From positions 558,001 through 622,000 of the forward strand of contig JASNZF010000002.1 of assembly GCA_048499805.1 (NCBI GenBank): a stretch of DNA of 64,000 nt, written 5' to 3'. Below are positions 1-8,250 of the stretch, in pieces; the stretch's first letter is position 1, and every line of letters begins with the position of its first letter. A model generated the notes under the pieces. The model saw nothing but the letters and a program-made list of their open reading frames with translations. It was not told the origin of the DNA and did no database searches. The position numbers were made by a program, and so were the translations under genes. Origin of the DNA: JAWXBA01 sp048499805. GTDB taxonomy: Bacteria; Gemmatimonadota; Gemmatimonadetes; Gemmatimonadales; GWC2-71-9.

Positions 1-1920
1 GTGCTCCGGGCGTTGGGCATCGGCCCGATGGGGTCGCTGCAGGGCCGGGGTGTGCTCGGCGCGCGCGAGGTGTTGGTGGTGGCGGACTTCCGCGGCCCGT
101 CCGCCGACGCGGAACTGGGCCCTACCGTAGCCGAAGCATTGCGCACCGATCTCGGCCAATCCCAGGCGTTCACGGTCTTGAGCCGGGCCACCCTCCGGGA
201 GATCCTGGGGATGATGGGGCGCTCTGCGGAGAGCGCCGTGCCATTCGATGTCGCACGGGAAATCGCCACCCGGGAGGGCGCCAAGGCGGTGCTCGACGGC
301 GAGGTCGTGCGCCTGGGCCAGGGCTACGTGCTCTCGGCCCGCCTAGTTGGGGCGGTTGATGGTGCCGAACTCGCCACCTTCCGGGAGGAGGCGTCCAACG
401 ACGACGCCCTGCTCCCGTCGCTGGGGCGGCTGGCGCGCGCCATCCGGGAGCGCTCGGGCGAGTCGCTCCGGGCGATTCGAGCCAGCAACCCCCTCGAACG
501 CGTGACGACGCCGTCCTTGCCGGCGCTGCGCAAGTACGTGGAGGGCCAGCGCCTGCATGAGGTGGGCGGGGACACCGAGCGGGCCCTGAGCCTGCTGCGG
601 GAAGCGGTTGCCCTTGATACGGCGTTCGCGATGGCGTGGCGGAAGATTGCCGTCATCCTGAACACCCAGGGCTCCGATCGCGAGGGCGCGCTCGTCGCGA
701 TCGATAACGCCTACCGCCACCGAAAGCGCGCCACCGAGTTCGAGCAGCTGCTCGCCGAGGCGTACTATTTCACCGATGGCCGGGCGCCGGACTGGACCCA
801 GGCCATTGCGGCGTACGATCGGGCCATGCAGCTCGACTCCACCAGCAGCACGGTCCTCAACAACTCGGCACGGCTGCTGATCGAGGAGCGGGACTACGAG
901 GCGGCGGAGGCGCGCTTCCGTCGCGTCGTCGCGCTTCCCGTGACGTTCGCCGGGGCCTTCACGAATCTCCTGCGGGTCCAGGTCCAGCTGAAGCGAGCGC
1001 CCGCCGTGCTGGACACCACGGTCCAGCTGCTGCGGGCTCGCTACCCCACCTCGGGTGAACTGTGGCACGCTGAAGCGTTGGCAGCCTGGGGCAATGGAGA
1101 TGTCGCGCTGATGGACTCGATCAGCCGGGCGGCATACCAGGCGACCGGGTCAAGCGGGCAGCGCATCAACGCGGCCTGGTATGCCGGTGCGCTCGCCGAC
1201 ATGCAGGGTCGACCGGTTGAAGGCTTGCGGTGGACCGCGCGTGCCACGGCCCTGCTGGCCCAGCTCCAGGACCCCGCCAGCGCGCGATTTGGCGCAGCCT
1301 ATGATTCCGCGTACTACGCGGCGCACTTCGGGCGGGACCCGGTCGCGGCACGCCGGTTCCTGTCCCGCGCGCCGATAGATGCCGTTCCCCCGGCCGACCG
1401 GCGCTGGCGGGATCTGGCCATGCTCGCAGTCATCATGGAGGACGGTGCCCTGGCACGCCAGGCGCTCAACGGGTTCGAGCGAGACCTCGCCTCATCCAAT
1501 CCGCAGCCGGAGGCCACCCGGTCCTGGTTTGCCGGCCAAGCTGCCCTCGCGTCGGGGGACCCCGCCGGTGCTGTGCCGCACCTGCTGCGGGCCGCGGATC
1601 GCCAATGGGGAGATGACAGGATGCGCACACTTGCCGCGGTTGGCCTCGCCTATGACAGGAGCGGCGAGGCCGACTCCGCCATCGTGCTCTACGAGCAGGC
1701 GGTGAACGAGTACTCGTTCGTGCCCTTCGGACCGGCAGAGTGGCTGCCGCGCATCCATTACCGCCTGGGCGAGCTGTATGAGGCCCGAGGGGATGTGGAC
1801 AAGGCCATTGCCAACTACGCCCGGTTCGTGAACCTCTGGCGCGATGCCGACGCCGCGCTTCAGCCCCAGGTGCGCGAGGCGAGCCGGCGGCTGGAGCGGG
1901 TCAGGGCCGGGAGGGGCTAG
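1..1920 (+). CDS. TPR-repeat protein, probable C-terminal part of a serine/threonine kinase-TPR protein (5' partial)
   Basis: The reading frame is open from the first base, so the N-terminus lies outside the window. The first residues (GIGPMGSL, then a VLVVADF strand) resemble the segment that follows the kinase and membrane helix in Gemmatimonadota kinase-TPR proteins. A TolB/FlgO-like alpha/beta domain follows at about residues 25-150. TPR-type helical pairs run from about 170 to 635, for example the stretches near 185-215, 265-300 and 560-620. No kinase motif is visible here. Such proteins are thought to pass a phosphorylation signal through TPR-mediated contacts (family knowledge). A second, complete protein of this type lies at 44752-47007. 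The TPR call is firm; the upstream kinase is inferred. Confidence 0.75.
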   Translation: MLRALGIGPMGSLQGRGVLGAREVLVVADFRGPSADAELGPTVAEALRTDLGQSQAFTVLSRATLREILGMMGRSAESAVPFDVAREIATREGAKAVLDGEVVRLGQGYVLSARLVGAVDGAELATFREEASNDDALLPSLGRLARAIRERSGESLRAIRASNPLERVTTPSLPALRKYVEGQRLHEVGGDTERALSLLREAVALDTAFAMAWRKIAVILNTQGSDREGALVAIDNAYRHRKRATEFEQLLAEAYYFTDGRAPDWTQAIAAYDRAMQLDSTSSTVLNNSARLLIEERDYEAAEARFRRVVALPVTFAGAFTNLLRVQVQLKRAPAVLDTTVQLLRARYPTSGELWHAEALAAWGNGDVALMDSISRAAYQATGSSGQRINAAWYAGALADMQGRPVEGLRWTARATALLAQLQDPASARFGAAYDSAYYAAHFGRDPVAARRFLSRAPIDAVPPADRRWRDLAMLAVIMEDGALARQALNGFERDLASSNPQPEATRSWFAGQAALASGDPAGAVPHLLRAADRQWGDDRMRTLAAVGLAYDRSGEADSAIVLYEQAVNEYSFVPFGPAEWLPRIHYRLGELYEARGDVDKAIANYARFVNLWRDADAALQPQVREASRRLERVRAGRG

Positions 1921-1923
1921 AGG

Positions 1924-1951
1924 TTGAGTCGTGGCCGGATCGGATTAAGTT
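1924..1951 (+). promoter_or_regulatory. Predicted sigma-70-type promoter of tRNA-Ser
   Basis: A TTGAGT -35-like box at 1924-1929 and a TAAGTT -10-like box at 1946-1951 are separated by 16 bases, in a relatively AT-rich gap. The boxes end 34 bases before the tRNA 5' end. Assigned by eye from consensus only. Confidence 0.45.
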
Positions 1952-1985
1952 TGGGCCCTGCCGCCGCCCACGGGGCGGCGGGCCT

Positions 1986-2072
1986 GGACAGGTGTCCGAG
2001 TGGCTGAAGGAGCCGGTCTCGAAAACCGGTAAACCCGCAAGGGTTTCGAGGGTTCGAATCCCTCCCTGTCCG
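1986..2072 (+). tRNA. tRNA-Ser (anticodon CGA)
   Basis: An 87-nt class II tRNA decoding UCG. The acceptor stem GGACAGG (1986-1992) pairs with CCTGTCC (2065-2071), and G2072 is the discriminator. The anticodon stem CCGGT/ACCGG encloses the loop CTCGAAA, giving anticodon CGA. The long variable arm (AAACCC-GCAA-GGGTTT) is typical of tRNA-Ser. The T-arm is GAGGG-TTCGAAT-CCCTC. The 3' CCA is not encoded. A terminator hairpin lies about 160 bases downstream. Confidence 0.95.
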
Positions 2073-2112
2073 TCGTTTGCAGGAGCAGGTCCCAGGATCG
2101 TACTGCTCCCAG

Positions 2113-2191
2113 TTCGAGGGTTCACCTGCGGCCGCTCCGCGGCCTCGGTGCCCTCCGCCACCCTGCGGGTGGCTCCCGGTCAAATCCCTCC
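2113..2191 (+). other. Split duplicate of the tRNA-Ser T-arm, interrupted by two hairpins (possible tRNA remnant)
   Basis: TTCGAGGGTTC at 2113-2123 repeats the tRNA bases 2045-2055 exactly. AATCCCTCC at 2183-2191 repeats the following part of the same T-arm. Between them lie 59 bases with two perfect hairpins: GGCCGC-TCC-GCGGCC (2130-2144) and GCCACCC-TGC-GGGTGGC (2157-2173). It looks like a second tRNA 3' half split by a hairpin-rich insertion. No acceptor stem or anticodon arm can be folded, so it is not called a tRNA. Confidence 0.4.
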
Positions 2192-2234
2192 GCTACCACG
2201 GTTCCATCGCGCGCCAGTGGCAACCGGGATGCAG

Positions 2235-2266
2235 AAGGGGCCGGCAACAGCGCCGGCCCCTTCCTT
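2235..2266 (+). terminator. Rho-independent terminator downstream of tRNA-Ser
   Basis: An 11-bp perfect stem (AAGGGGCCGGC / GCCGGCCCCTT) with a 6-base loop is followed by a pyrimidine-rich TTCCTT. It probably ends the tRNA transcript. The convergent gene at 2294-2584 also points towards it, so it may act in both directions. Confidence 0.7.
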
Positions 2267-2293
2267 GTGGTCCCGTGTTCCTGGCTGGCCGCG

Positions 2294-2584
2294 TCAGCGG
2301 TCGTGCCGCGACATCCGTCCGTGGACCGGCGCCGCCGACTCCTCGTCGGGACCGACCGTGTTCGCCTCGGCCCACGCCACCAGGGCGGCAGTCAGCTCCT
2401 CCACGGGCTGCCCGGGCTCGTGCAGCATCACCTGCTTGCGGTGACCCTCGCACATCATGTACCACATCGGCGGCAGTTCCTCCTCACCCCGGCCGGCGTG
2501 CGCCGGACGTCCCTCGTAGGCCACGAAATGGAGGGAACGACCACCGACGGTCAGACGATGTTGTTCTGGCTTGAAGGTAGACAA
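2294..2584 (-). CDS. Small hypothetical protein (TTG start)
   Basis: A 96-residue soluble protein with no family I can name. The composition is protein-like: a beta-rich N-terminal half (FKPEQHRL, GGRSLHFVAYEG), a WYMMCEGHR segment, and a C-terminal helix (VEELTAALVAWAEAN). The TTG start at 2584 is chosen because GGGAG stands five bases upstream; the frame continues further upstream as low-complexity Pro/Leu sequence. No signal peptide or membrane segment is visible. It has no operon partner and stands alone between the tRNA terminator and the tandem repeat. Confidence 0.55.
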   Translation of the reverse strand: MSTFKPEQHRLTVGGRSLHFVAYEGRPAHAGRGEEELPPMWYMMCEGHRKQVMLHEPGQPVEELTAALVAWAEANTVGPDEESAAPVHGRMSRHDR

Positions 2585-2792
2585 TACAACTCCCGGAAGG
2601 AGGGCAGGCAAGGACGGGCGGGGGCAGAGCGCCGGGACCAGGTGCATCCACGGCGCACAGCCCAACCTGAAAGGTAATCGTTTTCCACAATGGATGTCGG
2701 TCGTATGCTCATAACATCAACGGAAACAACGGTTTAGCCGCTGCCCTCGACACCCACGATCCACTTCAATCGTCCCCGTCCGTGATCCCCAT

Positions 2793-2841
2793 TCCCCAGT
2801 CCCCAGTCCCCAGTCCCCAGTCCCCAGTTCCCAGCCCCTAG
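2793..2841. repeat. Tandem 7-bp repeat (TCCCCAG)5 plus two degenerate copies
   Basis: Five exact copies of TCCCCAG at 2793-2827 are followed by TTCCCAG and CCCCTAG. The repeat ends eight bases before the stop codon of the M14 peptidase gene. It is intergenic, so the unit length need not preserve a frame. Confidence 0.9.
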
Positions 2842-2848
2842 CCCCCCC

Positions 2849-4468
2849 TCACGGCACCATTCGACCCTGGATCGGTCGGGGCTGCATGATCTTGAAGATC
2901 GGTGCGAAGGCCGGGCCCTGCTGGGCGCCGCCCTGGGGCGGTCCCTCCTCGTCGTCGCCGGCGCGTGGTGCCGGCGGCAGGAGCCGGCTGAGCGGCAGCC
3001 AGGCGTCCATGGTGTTCCAGTAGATCACGTTGTCGTTGGTCTCGGGCTCGAGCATGTGGGCGGCGACCCGGCCCAGGACCTGCCCGGTCCGCACGATGTA
3101 GGTGCCCGCCGGGAAGGTCCGGGTGACGGTCTGGGCCTGGTCGGCCAGCTGGAGGCGGACCGCGGCGGTGTGGTTGTACGCCGACTCGAATCCGACGCCC
3201 TCGACCACATAGGCCTGGACCTCGACCTGCATCGGTTCAAGGAGCTCCTCGACCACGATCGCATTCCGCCGCAGCATGGCCACGGCAGCGACGGCGTCAC
3301 GCGGCAGCACGTAGGCGAACGGTCGGGGCCGCGTCTTGACGATGACCGGGAGGGTCATCAGGGAATCATTGGACACCGTCACGGCGCGTTGGACACCACC
3401 CTCGCGGACGCCGATCTCATAGGTGACCCGGTACGGCTGGGGGCCGTAGCGCATCTCGACGACGACGTCGCCCTGGGCCTTCTGGCCCATTTCGATGGTC
3501 TCGCGGCGGGCGCGGTTCACCGTCAGCATCAGCTTCGCTGCATTGTCGCGGGCGTATTCCAGGACACCCTTGAACCCGAGGATGCCGGCGCGCACGCCCT
3601 GCGCCATCGGCTGTCCCGGGGGCGACTCGAACAGGATCCCGACGGTATTCGCGAAGCCGCCGTAGTTGCGACCGATCCTGGCGTCATACCCGCCCCCGTT
3701 CCAGCGGGTCGCGGTGCCCGACTGGTAGTACCATCCCTTCATCCCCTCGGCCCCGAGGCGGCGGTTCAGGGCGGGGAAGATCTCCTGGTCGCACAGCTGG
3801 GTGATCCGCTGGTCCGGCTCGGCGTGGGAGGGGCACTGCCAGGTCAACTGGTACGGGAACGACCCACCGTTGTGGCCGTCCACGAAGAGGTGGGGAGCCC
3901 AGCGGTTGATGACGTTCAGCGCATAGTTGGCCAGCGCCGGCTGCTCGCGCTTGATCCAGTCGCGGTTCATGTCGATCCCCCACGAGTTGCCGCGGCTGCC
4001 CTGGGGCGTCGCCTCGAACCCGTCGGGATTGATCTGCGGAGCGATCACGATCACCAGGTGGTCGAGGTAGCCATACGCCTCGGTGCCCGGGGTCGTCATT
4101 TCCCGCATCAGGATCAGCAGCGATTCCCGCAGGGTCCGTTCCCCGCCGTGCACGTTGGCGTTGAGGACGATGATCGGCTTGCCGAGCGCCCACGCCTCCC
4201 ACGGCTCGCTGACCGCCGGCCGGCTGAAGGTGAGGTACGGGAGGTCCCGGCCCTGGCGGGTCTGCCCGTAGAACCCCATCCGCAGGTCAGCGCTCCGGCC
4301 CATGAGGGCCTGGAGGTAGGTCATCATGTCATCATACGAGGTGTACTGGGTGAACCCCGACGCCTCGGCGGGTGACTGGAGCTGCTGCCCGGTGACGGGT
4401 GATGCTCCCAGCAGGAACAGGAGGGCCAGCAGGGAACGGCGACGGGCGAGGGGCGCGACACGGATCAT
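2849..4468 (-). CDS. Secreted M14-family zinc carboxypeptidase
   Basis: A 539-residue exported peptidase. The start at 4468 gives a Sec signal peptide (RRRSLLALLFLLGASPVTG) and has GGAG six bases upstream; longer in-frame extensions are low-complexity. The M14 zinc ligands are visible: H107 and E110 in NVHGGE, and the third ligand in FVDGHNGG near residue 190. The catalytic glutamate is probably in GILFESPPG near 275. NPDGF and NRDW are also typical of the family. The C-terminal 200 residues form a beta-rich extension of unknown role. It should remove C-terminal residues from peptides in the periplasm or outside (family knowledge). It lies 82 bases downstream of a methyltransferase-like gene on the same strand. 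Confidence 0.88.
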   Translation of the reverse strand: MIRVAPLARRRSLLALLFLLGASPVTGQQLQSPAEASGFTQYTSYDDMMTYLQALMGRSADLRMGFYGQTRQGRDLPYLTFSRPAVSEPWEAWALGKPIIVLNANVHGGERTLRESLLILMREMTTPGTEAYGYLDHLVIVIAPQINPDGFEATPQGSRGNSWGIDMNRDWIKREQPALANYALNVINRWAPHLFVDGHNGGSFPYQLTWQCPSHAEPDQRITQLCDQEIFPALNRRLGAEGMKGWYYQSGTATRWNGGGYDARIGRNYGGFANTVGILFESPPGQPMAQGVRAGILGFKGVLEYARDNAAKLMLTVNRARRETIEMGQKAQGDVVVEMRYGPQPYRVTYEIGVREGGVQRAVTVSNDSLMTLPVIVKTRPRPFAYVLPRDAVAAVAMLRRNAIVVEELLEPMQVEVQAYVVEGVGFESAYNHTAAVRLQLADQAQTVTRTFPAGTYIVRTGQVLGRVAAHMLEPETNDNVIYWNTMDAWLPLSRLLPPAPRAGDDEEGPPQGGAQQGPAFAPIFKIMQPRPIQGRMVP

Positions 4469-4550
4469 CGGAAGCTCCGACAGGGGGGGCAAGGAGGGTT
4501 CACGGGAAGTACGCACGAGGCCCGGGCGAAGTTGGCCGGGGCCGGGAGGT

Positions 4551-5045
4551 TCACAGCCATCGCCGCACCCGCCGCCGGTAGTCGCGGTATGCCTCGCCGT
4601 AGCGACGTTCAAGATAGCGCTCCTCCCGCTGGATGACGCCATGGTGCATCACCAGGAGCACGACCGGGAAGAGCGCCAGCGTCCACCCGGATCCGATGCT
4701 CAGCGCCACGGCGAGATAGATGAGGCTGAACCCCAGGTACATCGGGTTGCGGCTGAACCGGAACGGGCCGTCGGTCACGAGGGCCGTGGTGGGCTTCCAG
4801 GGCTCGGGCCGGGTCCCGGCCCGCCTGAACGCGCGGATCGCCGGGATGACGAGCAGCCCCGCCAACCCGCAGAGGACCGCGAGGGGAGTCGAGACGGTGG
4901 CCGGCAGGAGCGGCAACGGCCATCCCCGGTCCAGCACGGCGCCCAGCAGCAGGCCCAGCACATAGATCAGGGGGGGCGGGGCCACGACCCCGGCCACGTC
5001 GCGGGGCGGGGGAGCGCTCGGAGATGCCGGGGTGGGCTGGGGCAT
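4551..5045 (-). CDS. Isoprenylcysteine carboxyl methyltransferase-like membrane protein (ICMT/PEMT fold)
   Basis: A 164-residue integral membrane protein. The hydrophobic segments at about 20-40, 50-70 and 105-140 and the motif GPFRFSRNPMYLG, followed by EERYLERRYGEAYRDY, are characteristic of the ICMT/phospholipid methyltransferase family, which uses S-adenosylmethionine to methylate membrane-associated substrates. Bacterial members mostly have unknown substrates. The ATG at 5045 is preferred because AGGTGG lies five bases upstream; a GTG nine bases further out is possible. The gene is probably co-transcribed with the M14 peptidase. A terminator at 5120-5158 separates it from the upstream LVIVD gene. 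Confidence 0.8.
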   Translation of the reverse strand: MPQPTPASPSAPPPRDVAGVVAPPPLIYVLGLLLGAVLDRGWPLPLLPATVSTPLAVLCGLAGLLVIPAIRAFRRAGTRPEPWKPTTALVTDGPFRFSRNPMYLGFSLIYLAVALSIGSGWTLALFPVVLLVMHHGVIQREERYLERRYGEAYRDYRRRVRRWL

Positions 5046-5119
5046 GCGGACCACCTGCCGTCGGGGAGGGTGAAACCGGGTCCGGGGCGGCTGGGCACGG
5101 CGCCGCAGGGGATGGGTGA

Positions 5120-5158
5120 GACGGAAAAGCCCGCAGCGCGGGCTGCGGGCTTTCCGTC
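5120..5158 (-). terminator. Intrinsic terminator of the DUF305-LVIVD operon
   Basis: A long inverted repeat, GACGGAAAAGCCCGCAG against CTGCGGGCTTTCCGTC, with a 6-base loop and one bulged A. On the minus strand the 3' arm carries CTTTT. It starts 18 bases after the stop of the LVIVD gene. Confidence 0.75.
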
Positions 5159-5176
5159 GGTCGTGCTACCGCCGCA

Positions 5177-6985
5177 CTAGCGCTGGGCCGAGGCCAGGTC
5201 GCCGATGGCCGAGGCCAGCATCTGGAGCTTGGCCTTGTCGCTCGAGGCCGGCATGTCGCCGTCCAGCTGGTTGGCCAGCTGGCGGAGGGCGTTGGCCCGC
5301 TGGCTCGCCGGGCCGCGCTCGATCCGGTTGAGCTCGGCACGCACCGCGGCCATCCGGGTGGCGCTGAGGCCGTTGGACCGATCCAGCTGGTCCAGGTAGG
5401 CCTTGGCCAGCGGGAAGCTCGGCGGCCACACCATCTTCGGCTGCTCCTGCGCGTTGAGCTCGTTCCAGACCACCGTCTTGGCGGCGTCGATCTCGTTCTG
5501 GGTCAGGAAGCCGCTGGGGACCAGCTCATAGATGTCGAGCCCGCGCGCGATCTCGGAGCTGACGATCAGGCCGTTGTACCAGTACACCGACCACGAGCCA
5601 CCGCTGACCAGCCGTTCGGTCGAGATCGGGCCGCGGTCATAGTAGGCGATCTCGACCGGCTTCTTGACGTCGGTCCAGTCGAAGATCGAGATGCCGCCCT
5701 GGTACCACCCCTGGACCATCACCTCGCGCCCCGGGATCGGGATCGGCGAGCCGTTGTGGGCCACGCAGTTTTCCTGCTCGGTCTGGGCCGCCGGCATCTT
5801 GTAGTAGCTGTGGAACACCATCTTCTTGTTCTCGATGGTGAAGAGCGCGTTCGCGCCCCACTCGTACTTGTCGGTGGCGCGGCATCGCGGCGCGGACCCC
5901 CCACCCCATTCGTCCGTGAACAGGATCTTGGTGCCATCGTTGCTGAACGTGGCCGAGTGCCAGAACGACATGTTGGAGTCGGCGGCGGCGTCGATCCGCA
6001 CCGGGTTCTTCACGTCGCTGATGTCGAGCAGCAGGCCATAGCCGCCGCAGGCGCCGCCGGCCAGGCCGACGGCCGGGTAGACGGTGATGTCGTGGCACTG
6101 GGTGGGACCACCGGATCGCGCGGCGGCGGCCGGATTGGCGGGCGCGGGACGGCCGGCCCCGGCGGCCGGGGCCGGCTGGCCGCGCCGGGGCGGGGCGGTG
6201 AGGTTCTCGAAGATGCGGGCCCCGTTGATGATCCGGGCCGCGGCCGGGTTGGCCAGCGGCACCTGGATCACCTCGATGCGGAACAGCGACGTGTTCGGGT
6301 CACTCTGCGGGGCATCGAGGCAGCCCGGCAGCTCGCTCGGCGAGCGGACCCGCGACGAGCCGGACACATAGATGTAGACGTGCGCCGGATCCTTGGGGTC
6401 GCTCACCACCGTATGGGTGTGCGAACCGCGGCAGGTCTGGACGTTGGTCAGGTACTTCGGCTTGGTGATGTCGGTGACATCGAAGATCCGGATGCCGCGC
6501 ACCCGCTCGGCGCTGACCGTGTCCGGCACCCCCTGGGTGCCGCAGTCGGCGCGGCCCGTCTGGCCCTCGGCCGAGACGAACAGCAGGTTGCCATACACCG
6601 AGACGTCACTCTGCGAGGCGGGGCAGAGGTACGACGTCTTGATCTCGGGCCGCCGCGGGTTCGAGATGTCCCAGACCTGGTACCCGTTGTAGTTGCCCTG
6701 GATGACGTACTTGCCCGTGAAGGCCAGGTCCGAGTTGGTGACGCCCGCGAACGGGGCCGGCGACATCGTGTTGGAGACCAGGCGCAGGTTCCAGGCGGCC
6801 CAGCCCGCGTCGGTCAGGCCGGCCTTGAGGCCGACCCGCGGATCCGGGCTCGGCGGGGTGGTGGACATCGAGCCGACCGCGGCCGGCATCGGGGCCATCG
6901 CGGGGGAGGAGGACGAACTGGCGCAGGCCGACACCGCCAGGATTCCCAGGGTGAGCGACAGGGCGCCGCGGGGGGTGAGCATCAT
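5177..6985 (-). CDS. LVIVD-repeat beta-propeller lipoprotein
   Basis: About 600 residues. The start at 6985 has GGAG eight bases upstream and gives a lipoprotein signal (LGILAVSAC, lipid-modified Cys21). The middle contains LVIVD-type propeller blades: short strands such as YNGYQVWDISNPRRP, RGIRIFDVTDITKP, LLLDISDVKNPVRI and GISIFDWTDVKKPVEI. A Pro/Ala-rich linker sits near residues 260-290, and the last 90 residues are helical. Three HxH or cysteine-containing turns (SHTHTV, CHDI, CVAHNG) could bind metal, which is inference only. It is second in an operon 55 bases after the DUF305 gene. The substrate is unknown. Confidence 0.8.
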   Translation of the reverse strand: MMLTPRGALSLTLGILAVSACASSSSSPAMAPMPAAVGSMSTTPPSPDPRVGLKAGLTDAGWAAWNLRLVSNTMSPAPFAGVTNSDLAFTGKYVIQGNYNGYQVWDISNPRRPEIKTSYLCPASQSDVSVYGNLLFVSAEGQTGRADCGTQGVPDTVSAERVRGIRIFDVTDITKPKYLTNVQTCRGSHTHTVVSDPKDPAHVYIYVSGSSRVRSPSELPGCLDAPQSDPNTSLFRIEVIQVPLANPAAARIINGARIFENLTAPPRRGQPAPAAGAGRPAPANPAAAARSGGPTQCHDITVYPAVGLAGGACGGYGLLLDISDVKNPVRIDAAADSNMSFWHSATFSNDGTKILFTDEWGGGSAPRCRATDKYEWGANALFTIENKKMVFHSYYKMPAAQTEQENCVAHNGSPIPIPGREVMVQGWYQGGISIFDWTDVKKPVEIAYYDRGPISTERLVSGGSWSVYWYNGLIVSSEIARGLDIYELVPSGFLTQNEIDAAKTVVWNELNAQEQPKMVWPPSFPLAKAYLDQLDRSNGLSATRMAAVRAELNRIERGPASQRANALRQLANQLDGDMPASSDKAKLQMLASAIGDLASAQR

Positions 6986-7040
6986 GAACGGAACTCCGGG
7001 GGAGGGGGAACGGGAAACGGGAAGCTGGTCACGGCGGGCC

Positions 7041-7715
7041 TCATCGCCCGGATGGCGGGGCGGGGGTGGCCCTGAGCATCGACTCCATGCGATTGATCTC
7101 GGTGGTCTGGTCGGCGTAGACGTCGGACGCGAACCGGAACACCACCTCGTCCTGGGCCGCGCCGTGCGCAGTGAAGAGGGCATCCACCATGCTCACCGCG
7201 CCCTCGTGGTGCCGGATCATGTAGGTCAGGAAGAGGCGGTCGAACTCCGGGCCGCGGGCCGCGTTCAGCCGGGCCAGCTCCTCGTCGCTCAGCATCCCCG
7301 GCATCAGCATGTCGTGCTCCATCCCATTCATCACCATCCGGTGATGAGTCGCATCGGCGGCCGGGACGGGCAGGGAGCGGTCCCGGAGCCAGGTCTGCAT
7401 CAGGGCGATCTCGTCCCGCTGGCCCACCACGATCCGCTCGGCGAGCACCTTCACGTCGGGGCGGGTGGTGTGGGTCGCCGCCCAGCCGGCGATCAGCACG
7501 GCCTGGGCATGGTGGGGAATCATCCCGGACATGAACTCCACGTCGGCGGGATTCGGGGCGGTGATGGCGGAACCGATGAACGGCACGGCCACGGCCCCCG
7601 CTCCGACCGGTTGGACCCCGGGCTGTCCCGCACGCTGGGCACCCCCGGCGCACGCACCGACGCTGGTGGCAACGAGAACGAAGGCAACGGCTCGGCGGGC
7701 CCGAAAGGGGGTCAT
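7041..7715 (-). CDS. DUF305-domain lipoprotein
   Basis: A 224-residue exported protein with lipobox VGAC (Cys22). The DUF305 ferritin-like four-helix signature appears twice: FMSGMIPHHAQAV at about 60-72 and YMIRHHEGAVSMV near 165-178. Paired histidines with Met/His-rich segments between them (HHRMVMNGMEHDMLMPGM) are typical. Family members are often found near metal (copper) handling genes, but no biochemical role is settled. AGGAG lies nine bases before the ATG. It is the first gene of an operon with the LVIVD propeller lipoprotein, so both probably act at the cell surface. Confidence 0.85.
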   Translation of the reverse strand: MTPFRARRAVAFVLVATSVGACAGGAQRAGQPGVQPVGAGAVAVPFIGSAITAPNPADVEFMSGMIPHHAQAVLIAGWAATHTTRPDVKVLAERIVVGQRDEIALMQTWLRDRSLPVPAADATHHRMVMNGMEHDMLMPGMLSDEELARLNAARGPEFDRLFLTYMIRHHEGAVSMVDALFTAHGAAQDEVVFRFASDVYADQTTEINRMESMLRATPAPPSGR

Positions 7716-7827
7716 CGTGGCAAACTCCTGCGGCAGGCTCGGTCAGTGTGGCAATCGGGGTCGGCCCCAGGCCGTCGTCGGCGGGGCACCCACGGAATAT
7801 ACGCGAATCCGGGGGTGGCTGTTGGCC

Positions 7828-7989
7828 GTGGCGTGTTACCTTTCGAAACGGGCGGGAACCGCACCCCAGGACCTCCAGCTCCTGGCCGCCCAGGCGAGGG
7901 CGGCGGGGATCACCCTCCACGACGAAGGCGGGTCGCTGCCGTGGGGACCGCTCGCTCTGGCCGTCACGATCCCGACGGCTTCAGGCTGA
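7828..7989 (+). CDS. Doubtful short ORF, 53 aa
   Basis: A GTG-started frame containing a convincing helical stretch (QDLQLLAAQARAAGITLHDEGG) between the divergent DUF305 gene and the small membrane protein at 8048. No recognisable family and no clear ribosome binding site. It may be a remnant rather than a gene. The rest of the 330-base gap 7716-8047 shows nothing else I can identify. Confidence 0.2.
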   Translation: MACYLSKRAGTAPQDLQLLAAQARAAGITLHDEGGSLPWGPLALAVTIPTASG

Positions 7990-8047
7990 CGATCATGAGC
8001 GAGGCCGCATCCCCGAAGGCCCGTTCCCGATGGGAAGGACCCACCTC

Positions 8048-8227
8048 ATGCTGCCAGTTCTCCTCCTCCAGGCCCCCGTGATCGGACCGGAGTCGTGCGT
8101 CCTGACCGGACTCTGCTGGGTCCCGGAGGCCGCCTCCCGGATCCCGTCAGGGGTGATGTTCACGGCGGTCGGCCTGGTGGGCTTCGGGATCTGGTGGTGG
8201 CGGCGGGGGCGCAGGCAGCCCAGCTGA
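8048..8227 (+). CDS. Small single-pass membrane protein, 59 aa
   Basis: A GGAAGGA sequence eight bases upstream supports the ATG at 8048. The product has a short hydrophobic N-terminus (LPVLLLQAPV), two cysteines at 18 and 24, and then a C-terminal membrane helix (GVMFTAVGLVGFGIWWW) ended by RRGRR. The hydrophobic helix plus basic tail recalls C-terminal sorting tags, but no known tag motif precedes it. Function unknown. It converges on the broken SPFH gene. Confidence 0.5.
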   Translation: MLPVLLLQAPVIGPESCVLTGLCWVPEAASRIPSGVMFTAVGLVGFGIWWWRRGRRQPS

Positions 8228-8250
8228 GCCCCCCGTTCCGCCACCGCGCG

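Noticed and set aside
2113..2191. Second tRNA-Ser gene
   Set aside because: Only T-arm halves match; no acceptor stem, D-arm or anticodon arm can be formed.
2793..2841. CRISPR array
   Set aside because: The 7-bp units are directly adjacent without spacers; it is a simple tandem repeat. No CRISPR array is seen in the window.
3056..4375. Long plus-strand open frame opposite the M14 peptidase
   Set aside because: No motifs, biased composition; antisense of a convincing gene.
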